Source of the DNA: Chryseobacterium indologenes
GTDB lineage: Bacteria > Bacteroidota > Bacteroidia > Flavobacteriales > Weeksellaceae
Reading direction: 5' to 3'
Assembly: GCF_002025665.1 (NCBI RefSeq)
Contig: NZ_CP018786.1
Location: 2,976,001-3,040,000, forward strand
Length of the DNA stretch: 64,000 bases
Part shown: one piece after another, positions 27,623 through 35,547 of the stretch
How positions within the stretch are numbered: position 1 is the first letter of the stretch
Layout of the letters: each line of letters begins with the position of its first letter
The notes under the pieces: model-generated
The model's database searches: none
The model's input: the letters and a program-made list of their open reading frames with translations, nothing else
Told to the model about the DNA's origin: nothing
Translations under genes and position numbers: made by a program

Positions 27623-27895
27623 CTATCTGAATATTTTAACTTTAAAAGAAGCTTTTCTACAATTTTCGCATAAGAAAGATTGCCTTTCATCCCCATTTTC
27701 TGATAGTAAAGCAAGCTTAACATTTTGGTTACTTTTGCACTTTATACACCTGATATCATTATCTAATGCTTTATTTTCTGCTTCCATTGAAGCAAACTTC
27801 ACTCTTTCTTCTTCAATATTTGAAGAGGTAAGAAAAGATTTAAATTCCATAGTTAAATTAAAGGTGTTCTTGATGGGCATAGTATGAGAATACAT
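27623..27895 (-). CDS. small zinc-ribbon protein in the T4SS operon
   Basis: This 90-residue protein is read from ATG 27895; in-frame ATGs at 27880 and 27850 are also possible starts. Two CxxC pairs (C50-x-x-C53 and C76-x-x-C79, 22 residues between) form a typical zinc ribbon, preceded by an acidic helix (NIEEERVKFASMEAENK). It has no signal peptide. Size and plan would fit a regulator, chaperone or adaptor. Its place between the VirB2-like and VirB8-like genes, on the same strand, suggests a role in the system, but I do not recognise the family. Confidence 0.72.
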   Translation of the reverse strand: MYSHTMPIKNTFNLTMEFKSFLTSSNIEEERVKFASMEAENKALDNDIRCIKCKSNQNVKLALLSENGDERQSFLCENCRKASFKVKIFR

Positions 27896-28061
27896 GCCAC
27901 AAGCAAAATTTTAAGAAAAAGTAATTGACAAGATGATGTTGAATAATTTTACATTGTAAAAAGTCTCACAGAGATAGATCGTGTTAATTTTAGAAAAAAG
28001 CTATATAGACTACTTAGTACATATAGCTTAAATCTAACAATACTATTTAAAAAACTCTATA

Positions 28062-28361
28062 TTAGATGAATACATGAGTAATGACATCAACCAAGCCGAA
28101 AATAGCTAAACCTATTACAAAACGGACAAAATTCTTTTGAGCCTGTTCATTACCTTGCATATATTGAACAAATATCAGAAAAGCACCAACAATTGCAAAA
28201 GCAGCAACACCAGCGTTCAACGAAGTTTTAAGAGTCTGTGTCCACCCAGCAATTTTCGTATCAATTGTTCCTGCACCTCCTCCTGTTTGGGCGTATAATA
28301 AACTCCCCATTGGCAATAATAATGCAATAAAATTCCTTCTATTAAATTTCAAATTTTTCAT
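28062..28361 (-). CDS. traE: TraE/VirB2-like pilin subunit (DUF4134 type)
   Basis: This 99-residue protein has a basic N terminus and signal-like hydrophobic segment ending YAQ near residue 25, a GGGAGTID linker, and two hydrophobic helices (about 45-68 and 78-97) separated by a polar loop QGNEQAQKNF. This is the plan of Bacteroidetes TraE proteins, the VirB2 pilin equivalents: exported, processed and inserted as a two-helix hairpin. Gaps of 166 and 204 bases on either side leave room for its own promoter, sensible for a subunit needed in many copies, though I see no clear promoter. Confidence 0.87.
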   Translation of the reverse strand: MKNLKFNRRNFIALLLPMGSLLYAQTGGGAGTIDTKIAGWTQTLKTSLNAGVAAFAIVGAFLIFVQYMQGNEQAQKNFVRFVIGLAIFGLVDVITHVFI

Positions 28362-28565
28362 ACTATTATATTTTTTTTAAACTAAATTTTAATTTTATTT
28401 GTTTATGTTGATCTGTATCCGGAATATCTGTTGAAAATTTAGTATTCCTGTTTTTTTGTCACCAGCATCCCGTAGAATGATGCTATTCCATAAAATTTTT
28501 GACAAATAAGGTATTGAATATAAGCTCAATGACTCTATTCAGATCAATTAATGATTTGTAATACC

Positions 28566-28886
28566 TCAGTTACTATTTTTCTTAAATCCTTTGCTGTCTT
28601 TTGATTTTATACTAATCAAATTTTCCAATTTCTCATCAAATCTGATACATTGTACTCCCATCTTAAAATCAAAAAAAAACTCTTTAAATTCTCCTTTTCT
28701 AGGATACTTTTTTATTATGTATAAATAAATAACAGGAATTACTAAAAACACTAATGATAATAATACCTTCTTAAATACAATAAAAAGGAATAGCATTAAA
28801 CATATAACAACTATCATAGCGGTAATTACAGGATAACCAAAGATTAAAGGCGTCCTTTCCAATGTTTTTGGCGTTTTATATTCCAT
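28566..28886 (-). CDS. traF: TraF/VirB3-like T4SS protein (DUF4133 type)
   Basis: This 106-residue protein has a conserved start (RTPLIFGYP near residue 12), two close hydrophobic segments (about 21-37 and 40-60) and a basic cytosolic tail with KYPRKGEF. VirB3/TraF proteins look like this and work with the VirB4 ATPase. Here it is the first recognisable structural gene of the locus in the direction of transcription, 179 bases after the HAD-like gene. In canonical Bacteroides elements the pilin gene precedes this gene; here the order is reversed. Confidence 0.84.
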   Translation of the reverse strand: MEYKTPKTLERTPLIFGYPVITAMIVVICLMLFLFIVFKKVLLSLVFLVIPVIYLYIIKKYPRKGEFKEFFFDFKMGVQCIRFDEKLENLISIKSKDSKGFKKNSN

Positions 28887-29065
28887 ACAAGTTGTGTTTA
28901 TTTTATTCGAAAAAGTTCTTTATCATTACAAAAAATCACTTGGGAAACAATCTATTTTTCTCAGCTTACAATTCACTCTTGTGAGTATATAAATAAGCGG
29001 TAGATTATATAGAAGTATCCTATCTATAGTATATTTTTTGTCTGTGTCTTTATTATTCAATATTT

Positions 29066-30028
29066 TTAACGCAGTTTTGGTCCTTTAGGAGGAAGTGCAG
29101 GAGCTACCTCAGACTCGACTTTAGGAGCTCTGGCAGGAAGTTTTGGTGATTTTGGAGGAAGTTTTGGTGCGACTTCAGGTTTATTCTGAGTTTCTGTAAA
29201 TCTTGAAAGGTCAATTTTATTTTTACCTGATCTAACTTCATATGCGTTTGCATAAAGACCTTCACCTGCATTTGAATATATGTCTTCTCCCGCATTGGCA
29301 TATATACTTTCTATAGATGACGCATTTTTCTTACCCTTACTTTGTTCAGATTTCGCTACTTGTTGGATAAGCGTTTTTTCAACTTCAGTAGTAAGCTTTT
29401 CCAAATCAATTCCTTTCGTTGCTAAAATCCCGATATTATTCGGGTTTCTACTTTTGGTAAATACTTCAATATTTTCCTTACTATCATCAACAAAAATATT
29501 ATGAACAGTACTCAATTCTTCAATACTTGATTTTTGTGCTTTTTCATATTTTTTTATTTCCGCATCCTTACTTTTAGCCATTACAATCCTATCCTTACTA
29601 ATAGGAACAGCAATCATTGGAATATTGTTTAAGTCAGTTAAACCCCTTGTTTCATATACTGCTTTAATTGCACCCGGAAAAAGAGAGGCAGTTAATACAA
29701 CAACATCAACACCTTGATTTTTACTTTTTTTAACAAATTCATTCAAACCCTTTGCATCAAAAAAGTTAAATGTTTTTTCAGGCTTTCCAGTTTTTTCCGC
29801 TTCTTCTTTAGCGGCATTTTTAGCATTTATCAATGCAGCCTGTACAGCATACTTGGAACTTGGTGTAAGGGGATCTTTACCCATAAGCTCTTTCATTAAC
29901 TGATCTTTTGCTAATCCAGGAAGATCATTATCTTGATACTTATTTGTATATTTCATGATCGCATTATGTAGATGACCATCAAATTGGGTATTATCAAAGT
30001 CTAAAAATACATTTGTTTTCGTTTTCAT
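29066..30028 (-). CDS. HAD-like putative T4SS effector with EPIYA-like repeats and proline-rich tail
   Basis: This 320-residue protein has no signal peptide. Residues 1-205 form a HAD-type phosphatase domain: motif I D10-F-D12-N-T14, motif II VLTAS (T113) and motif IV D181-D182. At 240-265 come three tyrosine repeats: ESIYANAG, DIYSNAG and GLYANA (Tyr243, 251, 259). The first fits the E-x-I-Y-A pattern of EPIYA motifs, which host kinases phosphorylate in several bacterial effectors. DLSRFT at 273-278 is shared with the GDSL protein. The last 40 residues are Pro/Lys-rich (KLPPKSPKLP, PALPPKGPKLR), like SH3-binding peptides. I infer an effector delivered by the adjacent T4SS. The HAD domain is well supported; host targeting is inference. 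Confidence 0.8.
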   Translation of the reverse strand: MKTKTNVFLDFDNTQFDGHLHNAIMKYTNKYQDNDLPGLAKDQLMKELMGKDPLTPSSKYAVQAALINAKNAAKEEAEKTGKPEKTFNFFDAKGLNEFVKKSKNQGVDVVVLTASLFPGAIKAVYETRGLTDLNNIPMIAVPISKDRIVMAKSKDAEIKKYEKAQKSSIEELSTVHNIFVDDSKENIEVFTKSRNPNNIGILATKGIDLEKLTTEVEKTLIQQVAKSEQSKGKKNASSIESIYANAGEDIYSNAGEGLYANAYEVRSGKNKIDLSRFTETQNKPEVAPKLPPKSPKLPARAPKVESEVAPALPPKGPKLR

Positions 30029-30601
30029 TTTTTGTACTTATTTCTTAATACTGATATTTACATTATTGTAGTCGATAGAATTTTGAAATCCTGACAAAAA
30101 ATTTTTATTTTTTTTCAACACACTCACAACCATCGGATTATGTTATTTATTAAAAATAAAAAAGTAAATGCGCTTATGCAATACAAGCCTGGAGAAACGA
30201 CAGAACTCAACTTACAGTATTTTTGAATTCCCATTGTAAATCCTTGGATTTATTTATATAACCAATTGAATAGAAAATCTCAATTGGAAAATCCGAGAAC
30301 ATGTCCCAATAAATATCTTTCAAGAAGGCCAGCCCATTGCACAATATTTAATTACAGTTGCCTTATTACTTAATAACATAATAATTTTCAAAATTAAATG
30401 ATTTAATAATCCATCAAAAAACAACGCTGTAAGAATAAACAGTCAAGCATGTAGTTTTTATTCATTTTAAGAATATGAATAAAAATTACACTGCTATCAA
30501 CATGCAGCTGTCATTAATAAATATTTCTCTACAAAAAAATGGATGGCCATAACAGCCATCCACATACAGTTGATAAATATGAAGTTGATTCTAAAATAGT
30601 C
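30029..30601. other. non-coding gap between HAD-like gene and T9SS protein
   Basis: This 573-base gap contains no gene that I can support. Its right part (from 30400) is the start of a duplicated segment repeated at 32250, and it includes the terminator of the T9SS gene. The left part is AT-rich sequence upstream of the HAD-like gene, without a clear promoter motif. Confidence 0.6.
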
Positions 30602-30835
30602 CTATTTTTTAAGGAATTTAGCGGATGATTGGCTGCCATCGGTAAATACAACATTTACCATATAGTTTCCGGTCATCAATTTCTGCACATTAATTTTTAC
30701 ACTTTGTCCTTCTAAAGAAATCTGCTCAGTGTGGAATACTTCCCTACCCATCGTATTAACAACGGATACTGCTTTTACTTTTTTATCAGATGATACTTTT
30801 ACATTCAGGTAGTCCACAGCAGGAGCAGGATATAC
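30400..30835. repeat. 436-bp direct repeat, copy 1
   Basis: This segment holds the last about 78 codons of the T9SS gene, its terminator and about 130 bases beyond. It is repeated nearly exactly at 32250-32686 with a few substitutions and one single-base insertion. The two copies bracket the complete T9SS gene, as left by a tandem duplication or unequal crossover. Confidence 0.9.
30533..30561 (-). terminator. intrinsic terminator after the T9SS/ricin-domain gene
   Basis: A hairpin with stem GGATGGC / GCCATCC and a 7-base loop (30541-30561) lies 41 bases after the stop of the minus-strand gene. On that strand it is followed by seven Ts (30539-30533). A second copy is at 32383-32411. Confidence 0.75.
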
Positions 30836-32170
30836 TGAGATAGAGCTAATTGATTTTGAGCTATCTGCATTTTGAGAAACAGAATTTCTTGAAGCATATC
30901 CAGGTGCATCTCCTAAAAACCACTCTTCGTAAGCTGCTCCAGACTTAGTTCCTAAAACGATTTTGGCGCCATAGTCATTGGATGAGCCTTCTATTGTAAG
31001 ATTTAAGCCAGATCTTACATCCTGAATATAGTAAGTTCCATCCCATGAACCTGTTGGCAATATTCGAAATCTTTGATTAGTATCATTTGGATAAGCTATA
31101 TTCTGCCCCGCGGTAATTTTACTCCCGGCATTAGTCCCTATACTTCCAATTACAACATTATTGGACTGGCTTTTAAATTTATAATAGCCGTACATATCTG
31201 TGCTTATAGTGAATGTGTTAGATCCACCAGAGGTTGATTTTTGAATCAAATCACCATTGGTGTTAATGGTAAATACATAACCAGATTTTTTATTGATTAA
31301 ATATTTAGGACCATTAACAATTCTACGCATTTCAGTAAGTTCAATACCATTGGTATATTCTAAGCTGGTATTATTAGGATCCAGTGCGGACTGCAATGTT
31401 TTGCCTACTAAATACTCATTAATACTTTCTCCATGTTGCCAAGCTCCTGCTAATGTAATGCTAACAGCCTCTTTTTGTGTATAAGAAGGGTTCAGAGTCT
31501 GGCCTTGTGAATTATATACTACAGCCTTTGTTCTTTTGTTCTCATCAAATATCGGTGAACCGGAAGTATTACTAGCTCCTTGGTATCCACTAACTGTTGG
31601 TATAAGTGTCACAATCAGTTTTTTACTGTTATCATAAATTACTGGAGCTTGTAACTTATTAAATGTTCCTATTTTCTTTGTATCATTATAATTTGGAAAA
31701 CCTATGTATGCCCCTGATTGAGGAGCTGTATCCTGGCGATCCCATCCATTGAGATAAATTTTTGATAAATCCAAGCCTGGAATAGTGGATAAATCAGTGA
31801 TAACTTCCGCAACGGCATAATTATAAGGTTCCTGATAACTTCTCGCAACTGGCTTTATGATAACCGAAGCCTTAACAGGAGGATTGATAACACCTCCTGT
31901 ACATGTTGTATTTTCTGCCCCAAATGTCAAATCTGTCTCAATATTCTGTCCCATAATATAGTCATTCATTGCAGTACGGGAAGTTAATAAGTAAATTTTA
32001 CCATCTCCATTATTGATCAAACTTCCCACGGAGTTCCATGAGAATTTAACAACAGCATCTTTTTGCTTTTGTAATGCTGCTCCTTCCGGACAATTTACAT
32101 TTACTTGTTGTGCGCCCACTAACTGAAGGCCCATACCACAAAGCATTACGTTAATAATTATTTTTTTCAT
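30602..32170 (-). CDS. secreted protein: degenerate trypsin-like domain, ricin-type domain, T9SS sorting domain
   Basis: This 522-residue protein has a signal peptide ending VGAQ near residue 21. Residues about 25-250 resemble lysyl-endopeptidase-type serine proteases: SGYQGASNTSGSPIF keeps the serine (S203). The expected His region reads LLTSRTAMN and the Asp region reads YNYAVAE, so His and Asp seem lost. Residues about 285-420 form a ricin-type beta-trefoil with repeated GxYxI-type units, likely sugar-binding. Residues 445-522 form a type A T9SS C-terminal sorting domain (YPAPAVDYLNV to KFLKK). It is probably exported by T9SS and attached or released at the cell surface. The sorting domain is certain; catalytic inactivity is my reading of motifs. 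Confidence 0.82.
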   Translation of the reverse strand: MKKIIINVMLCGMGLQLVGAQQVNVNCPEGAALQKQKDAVVKFSWNSVGSLINNGDGKIYLLTSRTAMNDYIMGQNIETDLTFGAENTTCTGGVINPPVKASVIIKPVARSYQEPYNYAVAEVITDLSTIPGLDLSKIYLNGWDRQDTAPQSGAYIGFPNYNDTKKIGTFNKLQAPVIYDNSKKLIVTLIPTVSGYQGASNTSGSPIFDENKRTKAVVYNSQGQTLNPSYTQKEAVSITLAGAWQHGESINEYLVGKTLQSALDPNNTSLEYTNGIELTEMRRIVNGPKYLINKKSGYVFTINTNGDLIQKSTSGGSNTFTISTDMYGYYKFKSQSNNVVIGSIGTNAGSKITAGQNIAYPNDTNQRFRILPTGSWDGTYYIQDVRSGLNLTIEGSSNDYGAKIVLGTKSGAAYEEWFLGDAPGYASRNSVSQNADSSKSISSISVYPAPAVDYLNVKVSSDKKVKAVSVVNTMGREVFHTEQISLEGQSVKINVQKLMTGNYMVNVVFTDGSQSSAKFLKK

Positions 32171-32249
32171 GTGATTAAAATTCTAAATTGTTTTTAGTTG
32201 TATTAATACTGTTTTGCATGCGGCAAGTAATAATATTTCAAAAATATGG

Positions 32250-32686
32250 GATTTAATAATCCATCAAAAAACAACGCTGTAAGAATAAACAGTCAAGCAT
32301 GTAGTTTTTATTCATTTTAAGAATATGAATAAAAATTATACTGCTATCAACATGCAGCTGTCATTAATAAATATTTCTCTACAAAAAAATGGATGGCTAT
32401 AACAGCCATCCACATACAGTTGATAAATATGAAATTAATTCTAAAATAAATCCTATTTTTTAAGGAATTTAGCAGATGATTGGCTGCCATCGGTAAACAT
32501 GACATTCACAATATAGTTTCCGGTCATAAGCTTTTGCACATCAATTTTTACACTTTGTCCTTCTAAAGAAATCTGCTCAGTGTGGAATACTTCCCTACCC
32601 ATCGTATTAACAACGGATACTGCTTTTACTTTTTTATCAGATGATACTTTTACATTAAGGTAGTCCACAGCAGGAGCAGGATATAC
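32250..32686. repeat. 436-bp direct repeat, copy 2
   Basis: This is the second copy of 30400-30835, including the terminator and the T9SS sorting-domain codons. It ends abruptly at about 32686, where the sequence switches to a response-regulator remnant on the other strand, marking a rearrangement junction. Confidence 0.9.
32383..32411 (-). terminator. duplicated intrinsic terminator
   Basis: This is copy 2 of the terminator at 30533-30561. Here the stem is 8 bp (GGATGGCT / AGCCATCC at 32391-32411), with an A-run on the plus strand giving Ts on the minus strand. It now follows only a truncated gene. Confidence 0.7.
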
Positions 32687-32743
32687 CATATTGAACTCAT
32701 GATTTTTTGGTATATTCATTTTGAGAGAAAGCCTGGAAATCAT
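32453..32743 (-). pseudogene. truncated gene carrying only a T9SS sorting domain
   Basis: A 96-codon frame encodes a T9SS C-terminal domain nearly identical to that of the neighbouring 522-residue protein. It is preceded only by about 20 unrelated codons that run into antisense response-regulator sequence. It has no signal peptide or cargo, so it could not be exported. It is a duplication remnant and probably not a functional gene. Confidence 0.82.
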
Positions 32744-33351
32744 AAATTTCTCAGTTACACATTATAATAACAGCCAGCAAGCTTATGATCATTATATTAA
32801 TAAAAAGCCGGACACTATTGTTTTGGATGTTATGATGCGTAAGAAAGATTGGGTTTCACTGGCATCCGAAATCCGAAAAACAGACCAGCTCACACCTATC
32901 ATTTTTTAACTGCCAAATCTCAGGTACAAGATATCTTTAATGGCTTTCAGTGTGGAAGAAATGACTATTTGAAAAAACTATTCAGTATGGAAGAGCTTAT
33001 TGTGCGTATTCATACATTAAACCGTATTGATCAAAAAGTGGATGAAAGTAAATTCAATATTGGAATTTACTGCTTCAACTATACCAAATAAACCTTACAA
33101 TACGATGATCTTATTTTTAATATTACCTACAGAGAAGCTGAGGTTTTAAAACTACTGTTGGAACATAAGAATGAAATTATTGATAATCATATACATTACA
33201 ACAAATATGGGGTGAAGATGGCTTTTTTAATGGTCGTAGTTTAGATGTTTTCATTTCCAGAATCAGAAAAAAATTACCTTATGATGCATCTATTCAGATT
33301 ACCAATGTAAGAAGCAGATATATAAACTTATCAATTAACTCTATTTTTTAG
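32721..33351 (+). pseudogene. decayed OmpR-type response regulator
   Basis: Reading across frames gives a receiver domain (HYINKKPDTIVLDVMM with the phospho-Asp, then TAKSQVQDIFNGFQCG and DYLKKLFSMEELIVRIHTLNR). It is followed by an OmpR-type winged-helix DNA-binding domain (TYREAEVLKLLLEHKNE, then RSLDVFISRIRKKL). The gene is broken: the first about 25 residues with the acidic pocket are missing at the junction with the duplicated segment, one T appears lost in the T-run near 32905, a stop lies in frame at 33089-33091, and a second frame slip lies near 33205. The cognate kinase is absent. Confidence 0.88.
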
Positions 33352-33400
33352 CTCTTAAAATTTCTCAATTGAACTTTTAAGAAATCTAAAGAAAATAAAT

Positions 33401-33838
33401 TTAATTTTTAATCCTATTTAATTTAAAAAGTTGATCCAAACTGTATTTTCCAGCACCAAAAGATAAAAGCGCAAGGAGCATCAGAATATAATATAACGGA
33501 ATTTCAAATCCATTGTCTCCCGCATCAAAACCATTTTCCCAATGTACGGTAACAATGGCTACAATCATCGTAATAATCAAGGGAATTGAAATCCATCTGG
33601 TAAGCAGACCTAAGGTCAACAGAATCACTCCTAAAAGTTCTGTTCCAGTTGCTAAATAGGCATTTAATAAAGGTAAGGGAATATTAATACTCTTAAACCA
33701 AGCTGCAATACTACCAATATCCTTTACCTTCATCATTGCCGGATTAAAAAAACCGTATGCCAGCACCAGTCGTAAAGCCAATAAAACAAAATCTTGTATT
33801 TTATAAGACCTGTTAATTATTTCTTGTATTTTTTTCAT
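33401..33838 (-). CDS. DoxX-family membrane protein of the MNIO operon
   Basis: This 145-residue protein has four membrane helices and the DoxX pattern: RLVLAYGFFNPAMMKVKD near the start, LNAYLATGTELLGVILLTLGLLTR in the middle and a late FGAGKYSLDQ. DoxX proteins often accompany MNIO (DUF692) clusters, where the equivalent is called HvfX or BufD. It is the last of four minus-strand genes, 60 bases after the DUF2063-type partner. Its exact role in maturation or export of the metal-binding peptide is not settled. Confidence 0.88.
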   Translation of the reverse strand: MKKIQEIINRSYKIQDFVLLALRLVLAYGFFNPAMMKVKDIGSIAAWFKSINIPLPLLNAYLATGTELLGVILLTLGLLTRWISIPLIITMIVAIVTVHWENGFDAGDNGFEIPLYYILMLLALLSFGAGKYSLDQLFKLNRIKN

Positions 33839-33898
33839 TGATTTGATATAATAATGTTTAGAATAGAAGATGACAACACTTCTTTATTAAATTAAATG

Positions 33899-34642
33899 CT
33901 ACTTATTCCGATATCCTAAAAAAAGTGTATTCTGTAATGCAAACTGTTCAAAATCATGATATAATTTCATCACTTTTTCTCCGTCATTATCGTACTTGGC
34001 AAGCAATTCTATGAAATCTTTTCTGCTAAAACAGCCTTCGTTAGCTTTTAAAATAATTTCCACAAAAGGATAAGAGAGATCGTTGAAATGTATTTGTTTG
34101 GTATAAAAGTCCCGATGGACAGATACAAAATACTGACCTCTGTCTTCTTCTGTAATTTCTTTCACATTTTTTAAATGAATAGGATATTCTGTAGATAAAA
34201 TCTTAATTTCCGGATTGGGAATAATTTCATCTTCCTGCATTCTTTTTTCTATGCTGAATTCATCAATGGGTAAATCCTCCATCATAAAAACTTCAATCTC
34301 CAGCCATTCATACTGTAGAAGCGCAGCAAGGAAAGCAAACCTTTTCTTAAAAGGGAAATTGTGCTGCTGATAATAATCTGAAAACTCCTGTGGAAGTTTC
34401 CACACCTGAGGAGTTTGACATTTGTGGTGTTCAAAAAAATATGATACCATTTTTTTCCATCTTCTTTTACCTATTAATTTCCTTGTCATAGGAAATGCTC
34501 TTTTCAATGTATCTTTTATCACATTATATACCAGCCTTCTGTAATGAAATGTATGCTCCTGAATACTGGTTTGTGGTTCATCTAAGCCGGTTCTGCAATA
34601 CAAGGCAAGATCCGTTTGAAGGGAAAATGTTTTATTGTGCAT
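33899..34642 (-). CDS. DUF2063-type MNIO partner protein (HvfC/BufC-like)
   Basis: This 247-residue protein has the partner-family pattern near the start (TFHYRRLVYNVIKDTLKRAFPMTRKLIG), then a helical body and a beta-rich C-terminal part. In known MNIO systems this partner recognises the precursor peptide and presents it to the iron enzyme. Its start overlaps the end of the MNIO gene by 11 bases, showing translational coupling. No metal motif is expected in it and none is seen. Confidence 0.87.
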   Translation of the reverse strand: MHNKTFSLQTDLALYCRTGLDEPQTSIQEHTFHYRRLVYNVIKDTLKRAFPMTRKLIGKRRWKKMVSYFFEHHKCQTPQVWKLPQEFSDYYQQHNFPFKKRFAFLAALLQYEWLEIEVFMMEDLPIDEFSIEKRMQEDEIIPNPEIKILSTEYPIHLKNVKEITEEDRGQYFVSVHRDFYTKQIHFNDLSYPFVEIILKANEGCFSRKDFIELLAKYDNDGEKVMKLYHDFEQFALQNTLFLGYRNK

Positions 34643-35468
34643 TTATAGCAGTATATTGAGGTTTTAGAATGTCATTTTTTATTACTCTCAGCATATCAAT
34701 TTCATGTTGTAAATTCTCCAGTTCCGGAATATTAAAGTCTCTTTCCAAAAGAACAGGTACATCTTTATTTATTTGCCCTATAGTCCATCCAAATAAGTCA
34801 TACACAGGATCAATGATATCTCCTCCGTGAGTATCTATAATTAAATATTCATTCACTTGATAGTGACCTGCCATATGGATATATTTCACCTTATCTAAGG
34901 GTATTTTTTGGATAAATTTCTTCGCATCATACGTATGATTGAACGCATTAACAAATACATTGTTCACATCCAGTAACAATTCGCAGCCAGTTCTGTTTAC
35001 AATTTCATTGATGAAATCTTCTTCTGACATTTCAGCTTCTAAAACAGTATAATAACTTCCATTTTCCAAAATCAATGGCCTTTTCAAAATATCCTGAACC
35101 TGAAGAATGTTTTCAGAAACCCGCTCTATTGCTTCTTGGGTAAAAGGGATAGGCAATAAGTCGTACAAATGGGCATTATCCACTTTAGAGAAAGTAAGAT
35201 GTTCGGAATAAAGTACAGCTTGAGTGTCTTCCAAAAACTGCTTTACCTTTTTCACAAAATCCTTATCAACTCCTTCCGGACTGCCTATAGAAAGAGATAG
35301 TCCATGACAATAAAGCGGGTATTTTTCCAGGACCTGCTTTAATTCCTGTTTCCAATATCCTCCGACTCCTAACCAGTTTTCAGGTGCTACTTCTACAAAA
35401 TCAGGTCGCAAAACATCCGTATTCAAAAATGCTTTCGAGAATTCTTTTCTATATCCAATTCCTACCAT
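34632..35468 (-). CDS. MNIO (DUF692) multinuclear iron oxidase
   Basis: This 278-residue TIM-barrel enzyme shows the family metal ligands in order: CHGLSLSIG (His), LYSEHLTF (Glu-His), ILENGSYY (Glu), LLLDVNN with VNAFNH (Asp, Asn, His), HMAGH (His), DTHGGD (Asp-His) and LERDFN (Glu). MNIO enzymes modify cysteines in precursor peptides, for example to oxazolone/thioamide or thiooxazole groups that bind copper. The adjacent EGKCG-repeat precursor and the DUF2063-type partner make that role very likely here. It is the second gene of the operon, preceded by a terminator-like hairpin. Confidence 0.93.
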   Translation of the reverse strand: MVGIGYRKEFSKAFLNTDVLRPDFVEVAPENWLGVGGYWKQELKQVLEKYPLYCHGLSLSIGSPEGVDKDFVKKVKQFLEDTQAVLYSEHLTFSKVDNAHLYDLLPIPFTQEAIERVSENILQVQDILKRPLILENGSYYTVLEAEMSEEDFINEIVNRTGCELLLDVNNVFVNAFNHTYDAKKFIQKIPLDKVKYIHMAGHYQVNEYLIIDTHGGDIIDPVYDLFGWTIGQINKDVPVLLERDFNIPELENLQHEIDMLRVIKNDILKPQYTAINAQ

Positions 35469-35499
35469 AATTTTATATTTTACTTAAGTCTATCTACTT

Positions 35500-35537
35500 A
35501 AAAAAAATCGACAGACCTATTGTACAAGTCTGCCGAT
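35500..35537 (-). terminator. terminator/attenuator between precursor and MNIO genes
   Basis: A stem of nine positions with one mismatch (35508-35516 with 35528-35536) is followed on the minus strand by a run of Ts (35507-35500). It lies between the precursor stop and the MNIO start. Partial termination here would give more precursor peptide than enzyme, as is common in peptide-modification operons. Confidence 0.7.
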
Positions 35538-35547
35538 TCCAAAAAAA

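Noticed and set aside
12029..30028. Complete integrative conjugative element
   Set aside because: No integrase, relaxase, partition or TraA/B genes, and no flanking att-like direct repeats were seen. The tRNA-Arg at 41.8 kb is too far away and shows no repeated 3' end in the window.
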